Part shown: positions 43,828 to 47,817 of the stretch, piece by piece
Layout of the letters: each line of letters starts with the position of its first letter
Position numbering within the stretch: the stretch's first letter is position 1
From: Bacteroidales bacterium
GTDB lineage: Bacteria > Bacteroidota > Bacteroidia > Bacteroidales > P3
NCBI GenBank assembly: GCA_017449975.1
Contig: JAFSYK010000005.1
Location: 1-47,817 of the forward strand
Length of the DNA: 47,817 nucleotides
Reading direction: 5' to 3'
Made by a program: the position numbers and the translations under genes
The notes under the pieces: generated by a model
The model's database searches: none
Told to the model about the DNA's origin: nothing
What the model saw: only the letters and a program-made list of their open reading frames with translations

Positions 43828-45390
43828 ATGGGAGTCGAGAATCCTCGTGAACGTAAATGGATGCCGCTGCTCATCGCACTGCTGGCAGGCATACTTATCG
43901 GTATGCTGCTGACACCGTCGCGTCCGTCAACATCGGCAGAGGCGTTCCCGGAGAAGATGAAAGAGGTGATTCAGCTGGTCGAGGAGGAGTATGTCGACGA
44001 CATCGATGGCGACACGCTCAGCAACACCCTGATCAACGCCATGCTACTGTCACTGGACCCCCATAGCCACTACCTTTCGGTCGACGAGCTGCGCAAAGAG
44101 CAGGAGTCGATACAGGGCAACTTTGACGGCATCGGCGTGGTGCTGCACTATCTGGGCGACACAGTCTATGTGAGCGAGGTGATGGCCCACGGCCCCTCTG
44201 CACGGTCGGGACTACGGCCGGGCGACCTCATCTGGTGTGTCAACGGCGACACCGTGTCGGGCGTGGGCCTGAGCAACGAGGAGACGGTGAGCCGCATCCG
44301 CGGACCCCACGGCACCAAAGTGACATTGACTGTGGAACGTCGCGGCGAGAAGAAGCCGTTGCGCTTCACCATCGTGCGCGGACGGGTGGTCACACCCAGC
44401 GTCGTCTACGTAGGCATGATGCCCCGTCACACCGGCTATATCAACCTCAGCCGATTCGGCGAGACGACGGGCGAAGAGATACACAACGCCTTGCTGCAAC
44501 TGAAACAGCAGGGCATGCAACGGTTGGTGCTCGACCTGCGCAACAACGGCGGCGGACTGCTGGAAGCGGCTATCGATGTGGCCGACGAACTGCTGGAGGC
44601 CGGCGATATGATTGTCTACACAGAAGGTGCCCACCAGCGGCGCCACACCATCCGCAGCACACGCGGCGGACTCTTCGAGCAGGGCGAGCTCGTCGTGCTG
44701 ATTGACGAATATTCGGCATCGGCCAGCGAGATTGTGGCCGGCGCCGTACAAGACAACGACCGCGGCACCATCTACGGTCGCCGCAGCTTTGGCAAAGGGT
44801 TGGTGCAACGGCAGTATGACCTGTCGGACGGCTCGGCGCTATGGCTCACCACCGCCCGCTACTATACGCCGTCGGGACGCTGCATCCAGCGACCCTACAG
44901 CCACGGCAGCGACGACTACTACATCCGCTTTCTGGAACGACTGGCAACGGTACCCACCACGGCCGACAGCTCGTATCTGACACAGCCGTTGGACGACAGC
45001 ACACAGTACTTCACCAAGCAGAAACGAGTGGTGTATGGCGGTGGCGGCATCTGTCCCGACAAGATGCTGCCCTATCGCGTAGACGGCGACATGGCGGCAT
45101 TCAATCGACTGGTGAACAGCGGACAGCCTTCCCGCAAAGCTTTTGAATACCTTATCGAACATGCGGGCGACCTGCAACACGATTATCCGACAGAGGCGCT
45201 TTTCATTGAACGGTTCCGCTTCCCCGACCTCGACAAGCGGCTGCCCGAAGCACAGCAGCTGTCGGCCACACAACACCAGCGGCTGGAGACACTGATGAAG
45301 GCCTACGTGGCACAATCGCTGTTCGGCCAGTATGCGTTCTATCGGATTTACAACACTATCGATGATGACCTAATTCGAATTGAGCATTGA
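43828..45390 (+). CDS. C-terminal processing peptidase, S41 family
   Basis: The 520-residue periplasmic serine protease is anchored by an N-terminal membrane segment (13-29). A PDZ domain (about 95-180) contains FDGIGVVLHYLGDTVYV and SARSGLRPGDLIWCVNGDTV. The protease core has GYINLSRFGETTGEEI, LVLDLRNNGGGLL, the nucleophile Ser300 in SASASEIVAGAVQD and the general base Lys323 in GRRSFGKGLVQ. These enzymes trim C-termini of envelope proteins or recognise unfolded tails. Its substrates are not indicated. The stop codon is inside a period-7 array. Confidence 0.94.
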   Translation: MGVENPRERKWMPLLIALLAGILIGMLLTPSRPSTSAEAFPEKMKEVIQLVEEEYVDDIDGDTLSNTLINAMLLSLDPHSHYLSVDELRKEQESIQGNFDGIGVVLHYLGDTVYVSEVMAHGPSARSGLRPGDLIWCVNGDTVSGVGLSNEETVSRIRGPHGTKVTLTVERRGEKKPLRFTIVRGRVVTPSVVYVGMMPRHTGYINLSRFGETTGEEIHNALLQLKQQGMQRLVLDLRNNGGGLLEAAIDVADELLEAGDMIVYTEGAHQRRHTIRSTRGGLFEQGELVVLIDEYSASASEIVAGAVQDNDRGTIYGRRSFGKGLVQRQYDLSDGSALWLTTARYYTPSGRCIQRPYSHGSDDYYIRFLERLATVPTTADSSYLTQPLDDSTQYFTKQKRVVYGGGGICPDKMLPYRVDGDMAAFNRLVNSGQPSRKAFEYLIEHAGDLQHDYPTEALFIERFRFPDLDKRLPEAQQLSATQHQRLETLMKAYVAQSLFGQYAFYRIYNTIDDDLIRIEH

Positions 45391-45466
45391 AAGTTGAGAG
45401 TTGAGAATTGAGAATTGAAATTAAGGACCTTAAAGACCCTAATGACCTTAAAAGACCTCTAATCCC
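45379..45466 (+). repeat. Period-7 then period-9 array beginning inside the last codons of the protease gene
   Basis: Positions 45379-45420 tile exactly as ATTGAGC, ATTGAAA, GTTGAGA, GTTGAGA, ATTGAGA, ATTGAAA. The first two units encode Ile-Glu-His-stop. Positions 45421-45457 then tile as TTAAGGACC, TTAAAGACC, CTAATGACC and TTAAAAGACC. The array ends just before the next gene's ATG. Confidence 0.85.
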
Positions 45467-45472
45467 GATACC

Positions 45473-46531
45473 ATGAAAACCAGATACCTTCTTTTTCCCC
45501 TACTGGCCATACTGATGACAACCCACAGCATGGCGCAGAGCAGCACGCTGCTAGTACATGTTGAGGGCTGCCGACAGCCTACCAATGCCGTGGTGCTGGT
45601 TGTGAGCAACGGGCAACTGTATCCCGTCGACACGCTTGGTACCGATACCAACAGCAACTTCCAGTTTGTACTCGCAGAGAAAAAGCCCGCCTTCTTTCTT
45701 GTCAGACTGACTTCGCCGTCGCTGCGGAAAGAGATGCAGCCAATGCACATGTTGCTGCTGCCCGGCGAAGAGGTATCGATGGATGTCCATGTCGACACAT
45801 TGACCAGCAACCTGCACATCATGCATGTGGCTGGCTCGAAGAACATGGAAGAGTATCGCCAGTTCAACAACCTGCTGACCGACGCCATGTCCAGCCCTTC
45901 GTTGCAGAGCCAGCTGCCGCAACGGGTGGAGCAGCTGCTGGTGGCCAACCGCAGCAACCTGATGAGTGCCTTTCTGGTCACCTTCTTTGAGAACGATTTT
46001 GCTAACTACGCAGCACTCTACAAATATATCGGTGACGAGCTCGTCAAGACCTATCCCGACAACGACTTTGTGCTGCATCTGCTGGATAAAACCAAAGGTA
46101 TGTTGCTGGCCGGCGTGCCTGCCCCCGACATCGAGATGCCCGACCGCGACGGCAAGCTGCGTAAGCTGAGCTCGCTGAAGGGGAAGGTGGTGCTACTCGA
46201 TTTCTGGGCCTCCTGGTGCCGTCCCTGCCGTGGGGAGAACCCCAATGTGGTGCGGCTCTACCACCAGTACCACGACAAAGGATTTGAAATCTTCAGCGTC
46301 TCGCTCGACAAGAACCGCAACGACTGGCTGGCGGCCATCAAACAAGACGGTCTGGTATGGGAAAACCACGTCAGCGACCTCAAAGGATGGACATCCAGCG
46401 GCGGAAAAACCTATGGTATCTCCTCTATCCCCGCCACCGTGCTCATCGGTCCCGACGGCATCATCATTGCCAGAAACCTGCGGGGAAGAGAGCTGGAGAA
46501 CGCGCTGAAAGAGATTTTTGAAAATGAGTGA
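45473..46531 (+). CDS. Periplasmic thioredoxin-like protein (TlpA type with DUF4369-like N-terminus)
   Basis: The 352-residue protein has a Sec signal peptide MKTRYLLFPLLAILMTTHSM cleaved near AQ. The N-terminal beta domain (about 25-110) resembles DUF4369, common in Bacteroidota TlpA-like proteins. A helical linker follows, then a thioredoxin domain (about 213-350) with active-site WCRPC (C249 and C252) and cis-Pro in SSIPATVLIGPDG. Such proteins act as thiol-disulfide reductants or isomerases for exported proteins. The neighbouring protease suggests envelope protein quality control, which is inference. Confidence 0.92.
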   Translation: MKTRYLLFPLLAILMTTHSMAQSSTLLVHVEGCRQPTNAVVLVVSNGQLYPVDTLGTDTNSNFQFVLAEKKPAFFLVRLTSPSLRKEMQPMHMLLLPGEEVSMDVHVDTLTSNLHIMHVAGSKNMEEYRQFNNLLTDAMSSPSLQSQLPQRVEQLLVANRSNLMSAFLVTFFENDFANYAALYKYIGDELVKTYPDNDFVLHLLDKTKGMLLAGVPAPDIEMPDRDGKLRKLSSLKGKVVLLDFWASWCRPCRGENPNVVRLYHQYHDKGFEIFSVSLDKNRNDWLAAIKQDGLVWENHVSDLKGWTSSGGKTYGISSIPATVLIGPDGIIIARNLRGRELENALKEIFENE

Positions 46532-46570
46532 CCCATTGGCCCAATTTGGCCAATATTTAATAACTAAAAA

Positions 46571-47641
46571 ATGATTACCAAGACACAGATAGAAATGGCG
46601 TTGAGCCATGTGGACGACCCCGACCTGGGACAGAGCCTTGTCCAGTTGGGGATGATTGAAAATATCGCCATCGACGGCAAGAAGGTCTCCTTCGACCTGG
46701 TGCTGACCACCGCCGCCTGTCCGATGAAAAAGAAGATGAGTGACGACTGCGTGGCAGCCATCCACGAATATGTGGACCGTGAGGCCGAGGTGACGGTGAA
46801 CCTGACCGCTCGTCCCAGACAGCAAGCTGCCGACGAGAATATTGCACTGAAAGAGGTGCACAACATCATCGTCGTGGCCTCGGGCAAAGGCGGCGTGGGC
46901 AAGAGTACGGTGGCCGTGAACCTGGCCATCTCGCTGGCACGCACCGGCGCCAAGGTGGCACTGGTCGATGCCGATATCTACGGTCCCTCCATCCCCATCA
47001 TGTTCGACATCACACAGCAGGACATCTACAGCTACGAGCATGAGGGCAAGACCTATATGCAACCTGTAGAGAAATACGGTGTAAAGCTGATGTCGGTGGG
47101 CTTCTTTGTCGACCCCACCAAAGCGCTCGCCTGGCGTGGCCCCATGGCCAGCGGCGCCCTCAAACAGCTGCTCACCGAGACCTGGTGGGGCGAGGTGGAC
47201 TACATGGTCGTTGACATGCCTCCGGGAACCGGCGACATCCAGCTGACGCTGGCGCAGTCTATCCCCGTGGCGGGTGCCATCATTGTCAGCACGCCGCAGC
47301 AGGTGGCGTTGGCCGACGTGGTGCGCGGCGTGGAGCTGTTCCGCAACCCCAGCCTCAACATCCCCGTGCTGGGTTTTGTGGAGAACATGGCCTATTTCAC
47401 CCCCGCCGAGCTCCCCAACAACCGCTACTATATCTTTGGAAACGGAGGCTGCCGCAAGCTGGCCGAAGAAATGCAGATACCACTGCTGGCCGAGATACCG
47501 CTGGTGCAGAGCATTGCCGAGAGCGGCGATGCCGGCAAACCGGCCGCCCTCTGGAGCACTGACAAGCGTCCGGAGCGTGATGCCTTCGACGCACTGGCAG
47601 CAAACACCATCAAAGAGCTCTGCAAAAATCAAAAAAACTAA
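46571..47641 (+). CDS. Mrp/ApbC-type iron-sulfur cluster carrier P-loop ATPase
   Basis: The 356-residue protein has an N-terminal MIP18/DUF59 domain (about 1-80: SHVDDPDLGQSLVQLGMIE, TTAACPMKKKM) and a ParA-like ATPase domain with the deviant Walker A SGKGGVGKST (104-113), DADIYGPSIP and DMPPGTGDIQLTL. The family carries and transfers Fe-S clusters in the cytosol. The C-terminal CxxC seen in many Mrp proteins is absent; the equivalent place after ENMAYFTP reads AELPNNRYYIFG, a substitution I recall as frequent in Bacteroidota. It is probably co-transcribed with the thioredoxin-like gene. Confidence 0.93.
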   Translation: MITKTQIEMALSHVDDPDLGQSLVQLGMIENIAIDGKKVSFDLVLTTAACPMKKKMSDDCVAAIHEYVDREAEVTVNLTARPRQQAADENIALKEVHNIIVVASGKGGVGKSTVAVNLAISLARTGAKVALVDADIYGPSIPIMFDITQQDIYSYEHEGKTYMQPVEKYGVKLMSVGFFVDPTKALAWRGPMASGALKQLLTETWWGEVDYMVVDMPPGTGDIQLTLAQSIPVAGAIIVSTPQQVALADVVRGVELFRNPSLNIPVLGFVENMAYFTPAELPNNRYYIFGNGGCRKLAEEMQIPLLAEIPLVQSIAESGDAGKPAALWSTDKRPERDAFDALAANTIKELCKNQKN

Positions 47642-47817
47642 GAAGCTGTTTAAATTTAATTCAATGTTTTTCTTAAAGTACATGAACGGCATCTTTTTCA
47701 CCTTTCCTCAGTCACAATTTCCTCGCCTTCTTCGAAAAGTGGGAACTTTTCGAGGCTCGGCTCACAAGTCCACAGGACTTGTTCACACCATTGTTCCATC
47801 GGAAAGGCAAAAAATCT
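47642..47817. other. Right-edge sequence with two adjacent hairpins, possible repeat or mobile-element end
   Basis: After the mrp stop comes gaagctgtttaaatttaa, then two neighbouring stems: tcgaaaagt/acttttcga (47732-47740 with 47745-47753) and acaagtcc/ggacttgt (47764-47771 with 47775-47782). No T-run follows either. On the minus strand 47698-47817 is an open frame entering from the right edge (39 codons, ending VTEER then TGA). The arrangement suggests a dispersed repeat or the end of another gene; it cannot be resolved here. Confidence 0.35.
47698..47817 (-). CDS. Possible C-terminal end of a gene entering from the right edge
   Basis: The minus strand reads 39 codons in frame from the window edge to TGA at 47698-47700, including MEQWCEQVLWTCEPSLEKFP and ending EEIVTEER. 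The two hairpins described for this region lie inside it, which is unusual for coding DNA. It is not recognised as a known family and may be a chance frame through a repeat. Confidence 0.25.
   Translation of the reverse strand, partial: RFFAFPMEQWCEQVLWTCEPSLEKFPLFEEGEEIVTEER

Noticed and set aside
46193-47701. 502-codon open frame antisense to mrp and the thioredoxin-like gene
   Set aside because: It runs opposite two clearly recognised genes with intact motifs, and its translation is rich in His and Gln without domain features.

Overview
This window is from a member of the Bacteroidota, most likely Bacteroidales. The signs are: promoters of the TAnnTTTG type and no Shine-Dalgarno sequences; a fused str-S10-spc-alpha ribosomal superoperon without tuf or adk; zinc-free forms of S14 and L36; a surface protein ending in a type IX secretion (T9SS) sorting domain; a PorE-like TPR/beta-propeller/OmpA protein; and a thioredoxin-like protein of the DUF4369/TlpA type. 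No tRNA, rRNA or CRISPR array was recognised.

Layout. 1-317: the edge of an IS256-family insertion sequence. 448-19316 (minus strand): one translation superoperon, in transcription order rpsL, rpsG, fusA, rpsJ, rplC, rplD, rplW, rplB, rpsS, rplV, rpsC, rplP, rpmC, rpsQ, rplN, rplX, rplE, rpsN, rpsH, rplF, rplR, rpsE, rpmD, rplO, secY, map, infA, rpmJ, rpsM, rpsK, rpsD, rpoA, rplQ. It starts at a promoter near 19310 and ends at a terminator at 390-425. 19317-19928: non-coding nonamer arrays and a strong terminator. 19929-26864: a 2311-residue secreted multidomain protein with nine 51-residue repeats. 26865-27482: promoter and a repeat element. 27483-28417: ECF sigma factor followed by a 61-residue small protein. 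28549-29460: miaA. 29461-29961: roughly 100-bp tandem repeats. 29962-32637: PorE-like protein with an extra C-terminal domain resembling a retropepsin that has lost its catalytic motif. 32822-37467: recQ, dapB and a FecCD-type ABC importer (permease and ATPase). 37540-39330 (plus): kdsD and lptB, both for LPS. 39373-43421 (minus): Ig-like lipoprotein, flippase, fabD. 43828-47641 (plus): S41 protease, thioredoxin-like protein, Mrp. 47642-47817: AT-rich junction and a hairpin-bearing sequence that may be the end of another repeat or gene.

Most genes are housekeeping: translation, protein export, envelope biogenesis and lysine/peptidoglycan precursor supply. The most unusual structure is non-coding. 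Many intergenic gaps are filled by short-period (7-10 bp) arrays whose word differs from locus to locus. At several loci (ctp, kdsD, rplW, the ABC ATPase, and less cleanly the sigma factor) the first repeat unit contains the stop codon of the upstream gene. Inside the ribosomal superoperon several such arrays have complementary halves and could fold into hairpins directly after a stop codon.
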